A DNA stretch of 64,000 nt from an uncultured Psychroserpens sp. (lineage in GTDB: Bacteria > Bacteroidota > Bacteroidia > Flavobacteriales > Flavobacteriaceae). The position numbers and the translations under genes are program-made. Below are positions 54,901-64,000 of this stretch, piece after piece. Where the stretch lies: NCBI RefSeq assembly GCF_947500255.1, contig NZ_CANMRL010000001.1:868001-932000 (forward strand). Direction: 5' to 3'. The notes below the pieces were generated by a model. It did no database searches, had not been told where the DNA came from, and saw only the letters and a program-made list of their open reading frames with translations. Numbering within the stretch: position 1 is the stretch's first letter; each line of letters opens with the position of its first letter.

Positions 54901-55000
54901 ACTCCAGCGCATCGTATTGTGATTCATTAAAAGATTGGGCTTCAAGTTGTGCTGTATTTCCGAAGAAAAAAAGACACAACAATACAGTAATTAGTCTCAT
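51908..55000 (-). CDS. large secreted BNR/VPS10-like beta-propeller protein
   Basis: 1030 aa from ATG 55000, which begins a signal peptide (MRLITVLLCLFFFGNTAQLE); an in-frame ATG at 55039 is too far upstream of it. About ten Asp-box/BNR-type repeats (GGRSWDNIS, AGKTWASSG, GGKTWKKT, GGETWKQV, GGDTWSTY and similar) forming one or two propellers as in sortilin/VPS10 and the WD40/YVTN glycosyl-hydrolase-like group, then a helical C-terminal region (~900-1030). No glycosidase catalytic residues can be assigned. Often annotated glycosyl hydrolase without proof. Confidence 0.85.
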   Translation of the reverse strand: MRLITVLLCLFFFGNTAQLEAQSFNESQYDALEYRLLGPFRGGRSAAVTGVPNKPNLYYFGATGGGIWKTLDGGRSWDNISDGFFGGSIGAITVSKSDPNVMYVGGGEKTVRGNVSSGYGIWKSVDAGKTWASSGLKNSRHIPRIAVDPTDHNIVYAGVLGNIYKPTQERGVYKSIDGGKTWKKTLFSNEHAGVVDLIIDPTNPRILYASTWRVQRTPYSLSSGGDGSALWKSTDKGETWSEISTKKGFPEGTLGIIGVTVSPVNNQRVWAIVENKDKGGLYRSEDGGETWKQVNSERKLRQRAWYYTRVYADTKDVDVVYVLNVRYHKSTDGGKTFSTYNAPHGDHHDLWIAPEDPNRMIIGDDGGAQVTYDGGDTWSTYRNQPTSQFYRVTTDNHFPYRIYAAQQDNSTIRIPHRTDGRSISEDDWESTAGGESAHIAVDPEDNDIVYGGSYDGFLTRVNHKTGTVRAINVWPDNPMGHGAEGMKYRFQWNFPIIFSKHNPDRLYTFSQHVHVTENEGQSWKIISPDLTRNDPEKLKSSGGPITQDNTSVEYYCTIFAAQESPITEGLLWVGSDDGLIHITRDGGQNWDNVTPKGMPEWMMINSIEPSAFDAGTCYVAGTKYKTGDFTPYLYKTTDYGKTWKKITNGINPEHFTRVLREDPKQKGLLYAGTETGMYISFDDGKNWKPFQLNLPIVPITDITLKDNNLIVATQGRSLWIIDDLTVIHQLYSSNTEDNRLFKPKDTYRMRGGSRKGSKTDGTNHPNGVVTYFNLKSYDAKNDEVSLTYFDTKGDTIKTFSTKNKKKDKLEVKQGMNQFVWNMTYEGAERLDGMILWWASLNGPRAIPGTYKVHLNVNGTAIPQSFNIVADPRAESSQADMQKQFDFIKDVNKTMDDAHKSIKSIRKIKKQLSAFEAQYKGNDNLKQLLEDAKKLKEEFTAIEEALYQTKNRSGQDPLNFPIRLTNKLGHLNSLVSMGDFPPTDQDIAVKNELTAKIDEQLNAFNTLISNKIKQFNADFNAKNLNYLFVED

Positions 55001-55048
55001 TTTGTTGGTGGTTTTATTAGTAGCTTTAAAAATAAGCATAAAAAAATA

Positions 55049-56401
55049 TTATGCCATTGTCTTATTCAATTTTAACGTCACTTCTCGACGTAAAAAGAAG
55101 GCTGTTACGATTGTTGATAATACATCTGAAATTGGAAATGACATCCAAACCCCTAACTCGCCATAATAAGTTGGCAGAATAAAAATTAGAGGAATAAAAA
55201 ATATTCCTTGTCGTGTTAGGGTTAGTAATAAAGCTGGAATAGCCTTTCCCACAGCTTGAAAATAAGCAGCTCCAATAAGTTGGATCGCTATAATTGGTGT
55301 TGCAGCAAATACCCAACGCATAGCTGATGGTGTTTCTTTAATAACTTCGGCATCTGTGGTAAATAATTTAGTGATACCTTCTGGAAAAATCATAAGCATT
55401 ATAAAGATCAAAGTTGCTAAACCTGCAGCATACTTCAAAGCTGTATAAATCGTTTGTTTTACACGATCGTATTTTTCGGCTCCATAATTAAAACCTGCTA
55501 TTGGGAGAAATCCTTGAGTAATTCCATAAACAGGAAAAAGTGCAAACATCAACATACGACCAACAATTGCATAGGCAGTTACCGAAGTTTCCCCTCCAAG
55601 ATCAAATAAAATATTATTCATAAATAAGTAAGTAACACTTACAATAGCTTGTCTAGAAAGTGTTACAAAACCTAATGAGCTTATTTCTTTAACAATAGGT
55701 AGTCGTAATTTAAAATAGCAGTTCGTTAGTTTTAATTCAGAGTTTTTAGAAAGAAAAAACCATAAAATAAATACAAAACACAAAAGGTATGATCCTGTAG
55801 TAGCCCAAGCAGCTCCTTCCATTCCCAGATCCATAACATTGATAAACACATAATCTAAAATCAAATTTCCTATAGACGGAATCATCATAGCATACATGGC
55901 AAACTTTGGTTTCCCTTCAGCTCTTATGACTGTATTTCCCATCATACAAAATGCTAGAAAAGGAATACCATAAAGCACGATCGTGTAATAAATTTTAGCA
56001 GGTTCGAAAATCCCACCTTTTCCTCCAAAAGCAGGTATGATATCGTTAACAAAATACAGCCCTGGTACAACCAATGCCACTGTGAGTAGTAATGTTAATG
56101 TAATTTGATTACCAAATGTTTGAAGTGCTTTGGTCTCATTATTTGCGCCCAAAGCTCTTGAGATAATAGACGACCCTCCTATACCAATAGCCATACCTAA
56201 GGCAGCAATAAAAAAGGACACTGGAAGCACAACATTAATAGCTGCAATAGCCGTAGCACCAATCCATTGTCCTACAAAAATTGTATCGACTAATATATTG
56301 AGTGACATCACTAAGATTCCAATTGAAGCAGGAACAGCCTGCTTAATTAGTAATTTGCCAATAGGCTGAGTTCCTAAATCTTGTGATGATACTTTAGTCA
56401 T
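55049..56401 (-). CDS. MATE-family efflux transporter
   Basis: 450 aa, twelve predicted helices in two MatE halves (LGTQPIGKLLIKQAVPASIG at the start; ALGMAIGIGGSSIISRALGA; LPIAGFNYGA near the middle). Exports cationic or other compounds by Na+ or H+ antiport. ATG shares a base with the hemH stop (TAATG), so the two are translationally coupled; a link to porphyrin export would be speculation. Confidence 0.92.
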   Translation of the reverse strand: MTKVSSQDLGTQPIGKLLIKQAVPASIGILVMSLNILVDTIFVGQWIGATAIAAINVVLPVSFFIAALGMAIGIGGSSIISRALGANNETKALQTFGNQITLTLLLTVALVVPGLYFVNDIIPAFGGKGGIFEPAKIYYTIVLYGIPFLAFCMMGNTVIRAEGKPKFAMYAMMIPSIGNLILDYVFINVMDLGMEGAAWATTGSYLLCFVFILWFFLSKNSELKLTNCYFKLRLPIVKEISSLGFVTLSRQAIVSVTYLFMNNILFDLGGETSVTAYAIVGRMLMFALFPVYGITQGFLPIAGFNYGAEKYDRVKQTIYTALKYAAGLATLIFIMLMIFPEGITKLFTTDAEVIKETPSAMRWVFAATPIIAIQLIGAAYFQAVGKAIPALLLTLTRQGIFFIPLIFILPTYYGELGVWMSFPISDVLSTIVTAFFLRREVTLKLNKTMA

Positions 56402-57435
56402 TACACAACAACGGTTTCAGTTGTTGCCCACTGGTTGATCCATTTTGATATCAAATCAACAAACTCTTGATCGTCATTTAAACATGGAACAGTTGTAAAT
56501 TCCTTTCCACCCATTTCATGGAAAATCTCTTCTCCTTCCATTGCGATTTCTTCAAGGGTTTCTAAACAATCACTAACAAATGCTGGTGTAACAATGGCCA
56601 TTTTTTTCACACCTTCTTTACCCAAGCGCTCAATGGTTCTATCTGTGTAAGGTCTTAACCATGGGTCAAACCCTAATCGTGATTGAAAGGATGTAGAATA
56701 CGTGTCTTCTTTGAGGTTTAGTTTTTCAGCAACCAATCGTGTCACTTCTTTACATTGGTGCCTGTAACAAAATTCATGAGCAGGTGATGCAGTTGCACAG
56801 CAGCTTCCATCTATTTTACAATGCGACTTTGTGATATCGCTCTTTCTAATGTGTCGCTCTGGAACACCATGATACGAGAATAGTAAATGCTCGTAATCTT
56901 TACCTTTTAAATGCTTAGCAATAGAGTTAGACAACACTTCTATATAATTTGAATCGTTGTAGAAAGCCTTTAGATCTTGGATTTGTATCTGCGGAAAATG
57001 TGCTTGACGTATCTCTTCGGCCAACACCAAAATCGTTTCAGTCGTTGCCATAGCAAACTGAGGATACAAAGGAATCAAAAACACCTCATCAACGCCCTTA
57101 TCAACCAATTCTTGGAGTCCTTTTTTTATGGTCATGCTTCCATAACGCATGGCTAAACTTACAGGTAAATCTGTTTTTTTCTGAATTGATTTTTGCAATC
57201 GTTCGGAAATAACAATTAATGGCGAACCTTCGTCCCACCAAATTTTTTGATACGCCTTAGCCGATGCTTTAGGTCGTGTATTTAGTATAATGCCTTTAAC
57301 AAGTAATGTCCTTGCCCAAAGTGGCACATCTATCACACGTTCATCCATTAAAAATTCACCTAAATACTTTTTTACATCTTTAGGTTCTGGGCTATCTGGA
57401 GAACCAAGATTTACGAGTAAAACTCCTTTTTTCAT
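56401..57435 (-). CDS. hemH: ferrochelatase
   Basis: 344 aa. GVLLVNLGSPDSPEP at the N-terminus, catalytic histidine region LLFSYHGVPERHI (~189-201), FQSRLGFDPWLRPYTD and the FVSDCLETLEEI signature. Inserts Fe2+ into protoporphyrin IX in the last step of haem synthesis. In the same gene run as hemJ, with hemA at the right edge. Confidence 0.95.
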   Translation of the reverse strand: MKKGVLLVNLGSPDSPEPKDVKKYLGEFLMDERVIDVPLWARTLLVKGIILNTRPKASAKAYQKIWWDEGSPLIVISERLQKSIQKKTDLPVSLAMRYGSMTIKKGLQELVDKGVDEVFLIPLYPQFAMATTETILVLAEEIRQAHFPQIQIQDLKAFYNDSNYIEVLSNSIAKHLKGKDYEHLLFSYHGVPERHIRKSDITKSHCKIDGSCCATASPAHEFCYRHQCKEVTRLVAEKLNLKEDTYSTSFQSRLGFDPWLRPYTDRTIERLGKEGVKKMAIVTPAFVSDCLETLEEIAMEGEEIFHEMGGKEFTTVPCLNDDQEFVDLISKWINQWATTETVVV

Positions 57436-57568
57436 TTACATATTTTTTGTAGCAAGTCATTAAAACCTGTAATTCGACACTAATTGTTTGAAAATTCACA
57501 TTACTCGTCATTCCAAAACAAGATATAGCATCACATGCTTTTGCATAAACACATCAACAAAGCCAGGG

Positions 57569-58171
57569 TTACTTCTTTTCTTTAAGCAATGCTGTTCTTA
57601 CACTTTCTGGAATTATTGAATTTACTAATTCTTTCATTGTGTCATCATTACCTATAAACTTCCAACCATCATACTTTGGGTCTTTTATAGCGAACATATT
57701 GGCATCCATATTAATCAATAATGACACTGTTTTTAAATCAGATGTGACATTAGTCTCTCCAAATTGAGTTTTCATGATTCCTTCCATAAATTCTAAAAAG
57801 CTTTTTTGCTCCTCTTCTGATTTGTCTTTTTCAGAAATAAATGTCATTCTCATTTTACTATTATAAAAAATAGCTGCATAGGTTATATTTTCCACTTCCA
57901 TCTTATCCGTAACATCAGTTACAGTGTTTGACACAAACTCTATTTTCATATCAGGCGAATTGAACATTTGTTCCATTCCAGCTTTCATTTGTTCTTTAGA
58001 TGCTGTATCAAATACCTTTGGGTACATATAATCCAAAACTCCATCAAAGTTTTGATTGGTCATATACTCATAATAAGTCTCAGCATTTTTAGTGATTTCT
58101 TCTTTGTGAGATTGAGAGAAACTTGAAAATGTAACTAATAAGGCGAATAATAATGTTGAGAATAATTTCAT
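57569..58171 (-). CDS. secreted protein of unknown function
   Basis: 200 aa with signal peptide (LLFALLVTFSSFSQ). The mature part has a helical start (EITKNAETYYEYMTNQNFDG) and alternating strands, loosely like an NTF2/SnoaL-type cone fold, but this is uncertain. Separated from hemH by 133 bp. Confidence 0.7.
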   Translation of the reverse strand: MKLFSTLLFALLVTFSSFSQSHKEEITKNAETYYEYMTNQNFDGVLDYMYPKVFDTASKEQMKAGMEQMFNSPDMKIEFVSNTVTDVTDKMEVENITYAAIFYNSKMRMTFISEKDKSEEEQKSFLEFMEGIMKTQFGETNVTSDLKTVSLLINMDANMFAIKDPKYDGWKFIGNDDTMKELVNSIIPESVRTALLKEKK

Positions 58172-58322
58172 AATTGTGTTTTAATTTGTTTTTGCAAAAA
58201 TACGACAGTATTTCATAATAGACAGAATATTTGGACGTTCACTATTTAAAAAGGGGAGTTTACTCATTATAATTTTCACTACTAGTCATCTTATTCTATA
58301 TTTACAATTCTAATTAAGCTTT

Positions 58323-61300
58323 ATGAAAAAAATAATACTTTCAGTCCTAATCACTTTTTTTACAACTTTAGGCTTTGCTCAAAATAACAGTTTACTCTGG
58401 GAGATTTCAGGCAATGGCTTATTAGAGAGCTCTTACATTTACGGTACAATGCATGTTAGTAAAAAAGTAGCTTTTAGATTAGATGATGTATTCTATGAAG
58501 CCTTAGAAAAAAGTGAATGCGTGGCTTTAGAATCTGATCCAACGCAATGGCTTGAGTATTCTTATGAAGATTTAAACATGATGTATAATGACTACAATGG
58601 TTCTTATGGCGATAATTTTTATTCAAGATTATTTAAGTTGAAACCTGTTGATGAACTCATGGTTAGAAATATTATCCGTTTTGACAACAATCTTATAAAT
58701 GGCTACTTGTATAGAAAAAATTCATTTTCTGATAATTTTGAAGAAGAAACCTATCTCGACATGTTTATTTTTCAGGCTGGAAAGAAAAACAACAAACAAA
58801 TTGTAGGTCTTGAGGATATTAACGAATCTCGCTTTTTAACTACTAAAGCAGCATACAACCCTATCAAAAAGGAACCTGATGCATGGTTTAGTAAGCTTAT
58901 AAAAACTGAAAACCCATATTTACTTCAAGAGAATGTTTACAGAGAGCGAAATATTGCTTTACTAGATTCTATTGGATCTGCTACCAATACAGAATTTTAT
59001 AGAGAGCATATGCTTTTTAAGCGAAATGAAAATATGGTAATTGTTCTTGACTCTCTCATGCACAAAAAGACTGTTTTTTCTGGTGTTGGTGCTGCACATT
59101 TAGCTGGAGAAAAAGGAATGTTACAAATGCTTAAAGATAGAGGTTACACAGTAAAACCATTAACATCTAAGCAGACAGATTTTGCAAAAAATGAAAAAGA
59201 GAAATTAGAAAACTTATTCACTAAACCCGAGTTATCTTACCACTCAACTCCAGATCAATTTATTGAAATTAAAAGCTTTGATAAGTTAAGAGAGTTCACA
59301 TTCAATAGAGTAAAATATTATATAGCACCAGATATGACTAATGGTGCTTACTTAACCATTAACAGACTAAGTACTTACGAATATTTACCTAGTGAAAAAG
59401 AAAAAGTAAGTCTTGATTATATTAAAAACTTACTATATGAGGATATTCCAGGAGATATTATCGAAAAAAAAGAATTTGATCTGCCTTTTCCAGGTATTAG
59501 TATTTTAAACAAAACCAAAAAAGGTGATTATCAAAAGTATCATATTTATAAAACCCCATTAGAGATTATAGTTGTAAAATTTGGTGGCAAAAAAGATTTT
59601 GTTTTGAACTATCATGAAGAAATCTTTAATTCTATCAAATTCAAAACAACATCTTCAGAATATATTAATTTTACAGATCCTCTTAAAAAATACACCTTTA
59701 AGTTTCCCGAATATTATATTACAGATAACTTAAAAAACTCTGGGAAAAAATCAGTTCAAGGTTATGTTGATTCTGACTACTATTTCTTTCAAGAATCACC
59801 AAATCACGATACTCAATATATCGAAGAAGATGACTTTGAGGCAAAATTTATTCACACCAATTTTTATAAAGAATTAGATATTGAGGAGATTGAGGGAACT
59901 CTAAAAAAAGGGGCATACAGCAGCTATGAGTCTTCGGCAGAAATCGACTCTATAAGTCGTAAAAAAATATGGTTGAAATCTGTAGTCAAGGATGGAAGTT
60001 ACTATCTGCTTGGTTATGCAGGAATGCAAGAAGATAATGCCAATGCATATTTTGATTCTTTTGTAGTTAATACGGCACAATATGAACCATTTGAAACAGT
60101 CACAGACACAACCTTATTGTTTACCGTGAAATCACCTACTAAAGCACCTTTGGTGTTCACAGGATATACCATGCGTAAAAACAAGCCCTATGAACAAAAT
60201 ATTAAAAGAAATACGTTTACCTCAAAATCTAATGAAGAAATATACGTCTCAAGAACTAAATTTCATGATTTAGAAATGCATGAAAATATTGATAGTCTAT
60301 GGAATAGAATTAATAGAAAAAAATACGCATATAACTACTACAATAAAGGAAGGAAAAAGCTCACGGTTCATGATGAAAAACGTTACACCAAAAACGGTAA
60401 TAATGTATATACATTCAAATATCGCGATTCTCTGAGTAGCAAAGAAATATGGATTAAATACATTCAGAAAAAAGGAACGCTTTTTAAATTATCTACCCTT
60501 AAAGACAGTATCGCTAAGCCTTCTAAATTTGTAACAGAATTTTACGAATCGTTCACACCAATGGACTCTTTATTAGGTGAAGATATTTTTGCTGACAAAA
60601 CAGCCAGATTCTTTGAGGCTCTTAAGGCAAATGACAGTATTGTTTTTAAAGGTTACACCAAAATAAACTTTAATAAATCTCATGCTTCAGCAATTAAAGA
60701 TATTATCGAAAATCATGACTTTCCCGAAGACAAAGAAAACATAAAAACAAATCTTGTAGGTCAGCTTATAAGAATTGACCAAAGCCCAGCAACAATAGAT
60801 TTTATAAAGAAGCTTTATGAAAATTCATATGCCAAACCTTCAATTCAAAACAAAATTATAAGCACCTTATTATCTAGAACTTCAAAATCTTCTAACGAAC
60901 TCATTAAAGAGTTAATGCAAATAGACATTCCTTTAGGTAGTCGATATTCTGGATTTAGTTTTTACGACATTAGTTCAGATTCATTGAAAGTGATGAAACA
61001 GTTGTATCCTGATATGTTGCAATACGCCTCTATTCAAGAATACAAAAAACCTGTTTACGGACTATTAGTTAGGCTTCTAGACAGTAATATTGTGAAACCA
61101 AAGGTTTACAAGTCAACTAAAAAGCAACTTATTAATGATGCTAAAATTGAAATCAAACGAAGTTTAAATAAAAGTAAATATGCTAGACTAGATGAAAATG
61201 ATATGCTAGATGGTTATACCAAACTCCTATTTCCGTTTAGAGAAGAAAAATCGGTGGTAGCATTTTATAACAAACTTGTTCTTAGTAAAAATATTCAGGC

Positions 61301-61835
61301 ACTAACAACCTATTATGCACTTCTTAAAAAAGAGAGAGCTAGCATTCCTGAACAGCTAAAAAAGGAAACCATTTACAATGAAAAGGCTCAAGCGATGCTA
61401 GTTGCCAAATTGCATTTTTTAAAACTATTGACTACCGATGTTCTAAAAACAGTAGATTTAGAGACTTATGCTAAGTCTGGGCTCTTAATTAGTAACAACA
61501 GTATTAAGAAAAAAGATTCTATTGTGTTATTTGAAAAACGTCAATTGGAAACAGATACCAAAAAATCATTAACCGTATTTATTTTTAAAAGAACAAGAGC
61601 TAATGAGTCTAGAGAGTCTGAGTATTTACATTTTGTAGCTTTTGAAACACCTACTAATGATCGATACAATGTAGAACCATATTACACGTCTAGAAATAGT
61701 GGACGTTTTATTAATAATGGTACAACTGAAGAAGATATCATTGAAGATGTGTTGTTGTTAATTAAACATAAAACACGAAAGCGGGTAAGCATTAATAGAG
61801 ATGAATATCTTGGCGGTTTAGATCTCGACTTTTAG
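58323..61835 (+). CDS. TraB/GumN-family protein with very large C-terminal extension
   Basis: 1170 aa. Signal peptide to ~19. Residues ~20-285 are a TraB/GumN domain: LLWEISGNGLLESSYIYGTM, ALESDPTQWL, GVGAAHLAGEKGML. This family has a putative metalloprotease-like fold; usual length is ~290 aa. The other ~880 residues match nothing I can name: repeated beta-rich blocks (~330-800) and a helical C-terminal region (~830-1170). Gene ends 4 bp inside the convergent AraC gene. Confidence 0.82.
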   Translation: MKKIILSVLITFFTTLGFAQNNSLLWEISGNGLLESSYIYGTMHVSKKVAFRLDDVFYEALEKSECVALESDPTQWLEYSYEDLNMMYNDYNGSYGDNFYSRLFKLKPVDELMVRNIIRFDNNLINGYLYRKNSFSDNFEEETYLDMFIFQAGKKNNKQIVGLEDINESRFLTTKAAYNPIKKEPDAWFSKLIKTENPYLLQENVYRERNIALLDSIGSATNTEFYREHMLFKRNENMVIVLDSLMHKKTVFSGVGAAHLAGEKGMLQMLKDRGYTVKPLTSKQTDFAKNEKEKLENLFTKPELSYHSTPDQFIEIKSFDKLREFTFNRVKYYIAPDMTNGAYLTINRLSTYEYLPSEKEKVSLDYIKNLLYEDIPGDIIEKKEFDLPFPGISILNKTKKGDYQKYHIYKTPLEIIVVKFGGKKDFVLNYHEEIFNSIKFKTTSSEYINFTDPLKKYTFKFPEYYITDNLKNSGKKSVQGYVDSDYYFFQESPNHDTQYIEEDDFEAKFIHTNFYKELDIEEIEGTLKKGAYSSYESSAEIDSISRKKIWLKSVVKDGSYYLLGYAGMQEDNANAYFDSFVVNTAQYEPFETVTDTTLLFTVKSPTKAPLVFTGYTMRKNKPYEQNIKRNTFTSKSNEEIYVSRTKFHDLEMHENIDSLWNRINRKKYAYNYYNKGRKKLTVHDEKRYTKNGNNVYTFKYRDSLSSKEIWIKYIQKKGTLFKLSTLKDSIAKPSKFVTEFYESFTPMDSLLGEDIFADKTARFFEALKANDSIVFKGYTKINFNKSHASAIKDIIENHDFPEDKENIKTNLVGQLIRIDQSPATIDFIKKLYENSYAKPSIQNKIISTLLSRTSKSSNELIKELMQIDIPLGSRYSGFSFYDISSDSLKVMKQLYPDMLQYASIQEYKKPVYGLLVRLLDSNIVKPKVYKSTKKQLINDAKIEIKRSLNKSKYARLDENDMLDGYTKLLFPFREEKSVVAFYNKLVLSKNIQALTTYYALLKKERASIPEQLKKETIYNEKAQAMLVAKLHFLKLLTTDVLKTVDLETYAKSGLLISNNSIKKKDSIVLFEKRQLETDTKKSLTVFIFKRTRANESRESEYLHFVAFETPTNDRYNVEPYYTSRNSGRFINNGTTEEDIIEDVLLLIKHKTRKRVSINRDEYLGGLDLDF

Positions 61836-62752
61836 CCCAAGGTCATTAAGTATTTTTTTGGTGTAGTACCATATTTCTTTTTGAATGCAGAAATGAAATG
61901 GCTCGATGTACTATAGCCTACTTTAAGTCCAACTTCATTTACATTATGATCACCAGCCTCTAACAATTTTCTAGCTACTTCCATCTTATAATCAAATAAA
62001 AAACTAAACACAGAGTCTCCATAGATTTGTTTGAAGCCCTCTTTTAGCTTTTTAAGACTTAAGCCTATGTCTTCCGAAAGTTCTTGAAGAGTAGGTGGTT
62101 CTGCCATACGGGCAATGATAATATCCTTGGCTTTTCGTATTTTAATCACGTTAGTTTCATCAACAAGAAACGGACATTGTTCAATATCTGCATCTTCACT
62201 TCTATTAAAATACAAACTCAACAATTCTAAAGCTTTTCCTTTGAAGTATAGATTTTTAATAGAAGAATTCAAATTATAATTGATCAATTGATTGAGAACA
62301 ATTGCCATAGATGGCGAAATCTTACCGTCCTTGTAATATTTCTTATCCTTATTGTCCTCACTTAAAAATGTAATATAATCTGCTTCTTGAGAAAACAAAC
62401 CATGAAACTCTTTAATGGAAACCAAAACAGAAACCAACCATGAATTTGGGTGGACTTCTAAATGAATGGGTAAATCACGCTGAGGGTTGTACAACAATAG
62501 TGAGTTTTCCTCTTCAATCTTTAAACGGTAATTCCCATTATTGAAAACAAACTCGCTTGAACCTTTAATACAAAAATGAAATTGAATGAAATTGCTATCA
62601 ATCTCACGTTCAAGGGTTTGAATATGAGGCGCTTCATTTTGATAGGCTAGTACGAAAAATCCGTCGTCTAATTTTGTTTCATCAAATGAACCTCTAGCGA
62701 TATTTTTTGAGCCCTGAAAATTAGAATTATTTTTGTTGTTATTTAGATTCAT
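61832..62752 (-). CDS. AraC-family transcriptional regulator
   Basis: 306 aa. N-terminal ~200 residues form a cupin-like/sensor region (FHFCIKGSSEFVFNNG). C-terminal ~95 residues hold two helix-turn-helix motifs (TLQELSEDIGLSLKKLKEGF; VNEVGLKVGYSTSSHFISAF) ending FKKKYGTTPKKY. Divergent from hemA, so it may regulate hemA; evidence is position only. Confidence 0.92.
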   Translation of the reverse strand: MNLNNNKNNSNFQGSKNIARGSFDETKLDDGFFVLAYQNEAPHIQTLEREIDSNFIQFHFCIKGSSEFVFNNGNYRLKIEEENSLLLYNPQRDLPIHLEVHPNSWLVSVLVSIKEFHGLFSQEADYITFLSEDNKDKKYYKDGKISPSMAIVLNQLINYNLNSSIKNLYFKGKALELLSLYFNRSEDADIEQCPFLVDETNVIKIRKAKDIIIARMAEPPTLQELSEDIGLSLKKLKEGFKQIYGDSVFSFLFDYKMEVARKLLEAGDHNVNEVGLKVGYSTSSHFISAFKKKYGTTPKKYLMTLG

Positions 62753-62866
62753 TCTAAACTAATAGCTTTTAAAGTACTGTTATTACTACAAAAGTATGAC
62801 ATTTATCATATAATATTAAGAAATGAGTTTAAAAAACCACAAACGATACTTAAAGTTCTTCTAGCG

Positions 62867-62898
62867 TTGTTTTTTTTCGATTGTCCTTTTTATTTTTG
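62867..62898 (+). promoter_or_regulatory. promoter of hemA
   Basis: TTG (62867-62869), 21 bp, TATTTTTG (62891-62898), matching TTG-N19-21-TAnnTTTG, 24 bp before the ATG. Confidence 0.65.
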
Positions 62899-62922
62899 CT
62901 ATCGTAATTTTCCAAATCAGGT

Positions 62923-64000
62923 ATGGAGCACTACAATATGTCGAAAGGCACAACATTTTATGCAATTGGTCTCAGCTATAAAAAAGCAGATGCCGAAGTG
63001 CGTGGTCATTTTAGTTTAGATGAAACGTCTAAACTTGCCGTTTTAGAACAGGCAAAACAAAATGGTATCGACAGCTTAATTGTGACCTCAACATGTAATA
63101 GAACCGAAATCTACGGTTTTGCTCAACATCCTTTTCAACTCATTCAATTGCTTTGCGATAACACTAAAGGTACAGTTGAAGAGTTTCAAAAAGTAGCATA
63201 TGTCTACAAAAATAAGGATGCTATTTCTCATATTTTCAGAGTTGGTTCAGGTCTAGACAGTCAAATTCTTGGTGATTTTGAAATTATTAGCCAGTTAAAA
63301 GTCAGTGCAAAGCTGTCTAAGAAACACCAATTATTCAATCCGTTTTTAGAACGTTTAGTTAATGCCGTTATTCAAGCATCAAAACGAATAAAAACAGAAA
63401 CCGATATTTCATCTGGTGCAACATCTGTTTCATTTGCTTCTGTTCAATACATCATGAACACGATTAAAAATGTTTCAGAAAAGAACATTTTATTATTCGG
63501 AACTGGTAAAATTGGAAGAAACACGTGTGAAAACTTAGTAAAACACACTAAAAATGAACATATCACTTTAATCAACAGAACTAAAGATAAAGCCGAAGCA
63601 GTTGCTGGAAAGTTCAATTTATTGGTTAAAGATTATGCAAATCTTCAGGAAGAAATCAATTCATCAGATATTTTGATTGTTGCTACTGGAGCTCAAAACC
63701 CAACAGTAGACAAATATTGTATTCAAACTACAAAACCACTATTAATTTTAGATTTATCCATTCCGAAGAATGTTAATGATAATGTGACAGATTTAGATAA
63801 TGTGACATTAGTTCATCTTGATGATCTATCTCAAATTACCGATGAAACTCTAGAACGCAGAAAAGCACATATTCCTGTTGCCGAAACTATTATTGAAGAG
63901 ATTAAAACCGACTTTAATGCTTGGTTGGCAACTCGAAAATTTGCACCAACAATAAAAGCATTAAAACATAAGCTTACCAATTTTGCTACTGCCGAATTGG
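62923..64000 (+). CDS. hemA: glutamyl-tRNA reductase, 3' end outside window
   Basis: Reduces glutamyl-tRNA to glutamate-1-semialdehyde, the first step of C5-type haem synthesis. 359 codons are visible and the frame is open at the right edge; the family is ~410-420 aa. Seen: FYAIGLSYKKADAEVRG, catalytic cysteine C58 in STCNRTEIYG, SGLDSQILGDFEI, NADPH loop GTGKIGR and the dimerisation helix start. ATG 62923 is chosen because of its spacing from the promoter; ATG 62938, five codons later, is possible. Confidence 0.94.
   Translation, partial: MEHYNMSKGTTFYAIGLSYKKADAEVRGHFSLDETSKLAVLEQAKQNGIDSLIVTSTCNRTEIYGFAQHPFQLIQLLCDNTKGTVEEFQKVAYVYKNKDAISHIFRVGSGLDSQILGDFEIISQLKVSAKLSKKHQLFNPFLERLVNAVIQASKRIKTETDISSGATSVSFASVQYIMNTIKNVSEKNILLFGTGKIGRNTCENLVKHTKNEHITLINRTKDKAEAVAGKFNLLVKDYANLQEEINSSDILIVATGAQNPTVDKYCIQTTKPLLILDLSIPKNVNDNVTDLDNVTLVHLDDLSQITDETLERRKAHIPVAETIIEEIKTDFNAWLATRKFAPTIKALKHKLTNFATAEL

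Overview
The window looks like a chromosome segment of a marine Flavobacteriaceae bacterium (Bacteroidota). The DNA is AT-rich, promoters have the Bacteroidota form TTG-N19-TAnnTTTG, SusC/SusD proteins are present, several secreted proteins end in type IX secretion (T9SS) C-terminal domains, and all seven polysaccharide lyases belong to alginate families.

Left edge (1-3507): the 3' part of a T9SS-sorted M1 aminopeptidase, an RseP-type site-2 protease, and tRNA-Asn with its promoter and terminator.

3634-33740: a large alginate utilisation locus, entirely on the minus strand. It holds four PL7, two PL6 and one PL17 lyase, SusC/SusD, a PKD-rich surface lipoprotein, KdgF, an MFS uronate transporter, two SDR reductases, KdgK, KDPG aldolase, a FadR/UxuR-type GntR regulator, a short LacI-like protein, an EamA permease, an Nramp-fold transporter lacking the metal-binding motifs, and a fused gluconokinase/6-phosphogluconate dehydrogenase. 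The inferred flow is: surface lyases cut alginate, SusCD imports oligomers, PL17 makes unsaturated monouronates, KdgF gives DEH, an SDR gives KDG, KdgK gives KDPG, and KdgA gives pyruvate plus glyceraldehyde 3-phosphate. Three operons start at promoters whose -7 box (TATATTTG) overlaps a tandem pair of TGGTNNACCA palindromes spaced 13 bp. This is the operator type expected for the GntR protein encoded in the locus.

33740-39750: an accessory island in which every gene is on the plus strand, opposite to its neighbours. Six single-gene units (J-domain protein, secreted OB-like protein, rhomboid protease, outer-membrane protein, RibD/DHFR-like protein, conserved hypothetical) are separated by 100-155 bp structured repeats. 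The start of each of the first five units is complementary to its own end (for example GTTAGCTTGC...GCAAGCTAAC), as expected of integron gene cassettes bounded by attC sites. No integrase gene is in the window, so this is a CALIN-like (integrase-less) cassette array. It sits directly upstream of the divergent promoter of an alginate-lyase operon. This is the most notable structure seen.

39755-47519: a five-gene operon of the planctomycete-type cytochrome/DUF1549-DUF1553/DUF1501 kind, function unknown. 47604-57435: a radical SAM protein, crotonase, NtrY-like kinase, HemJ, a very large BNR-repeat protein, a MATE exporter and ferrochelatase, several of them joined by TAATG start/stop overlaps. 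57569-64000: a secreted protein, a giant TraB/GumN-family protein, an AraC regulator and, divergently, hemA running off the right edge.
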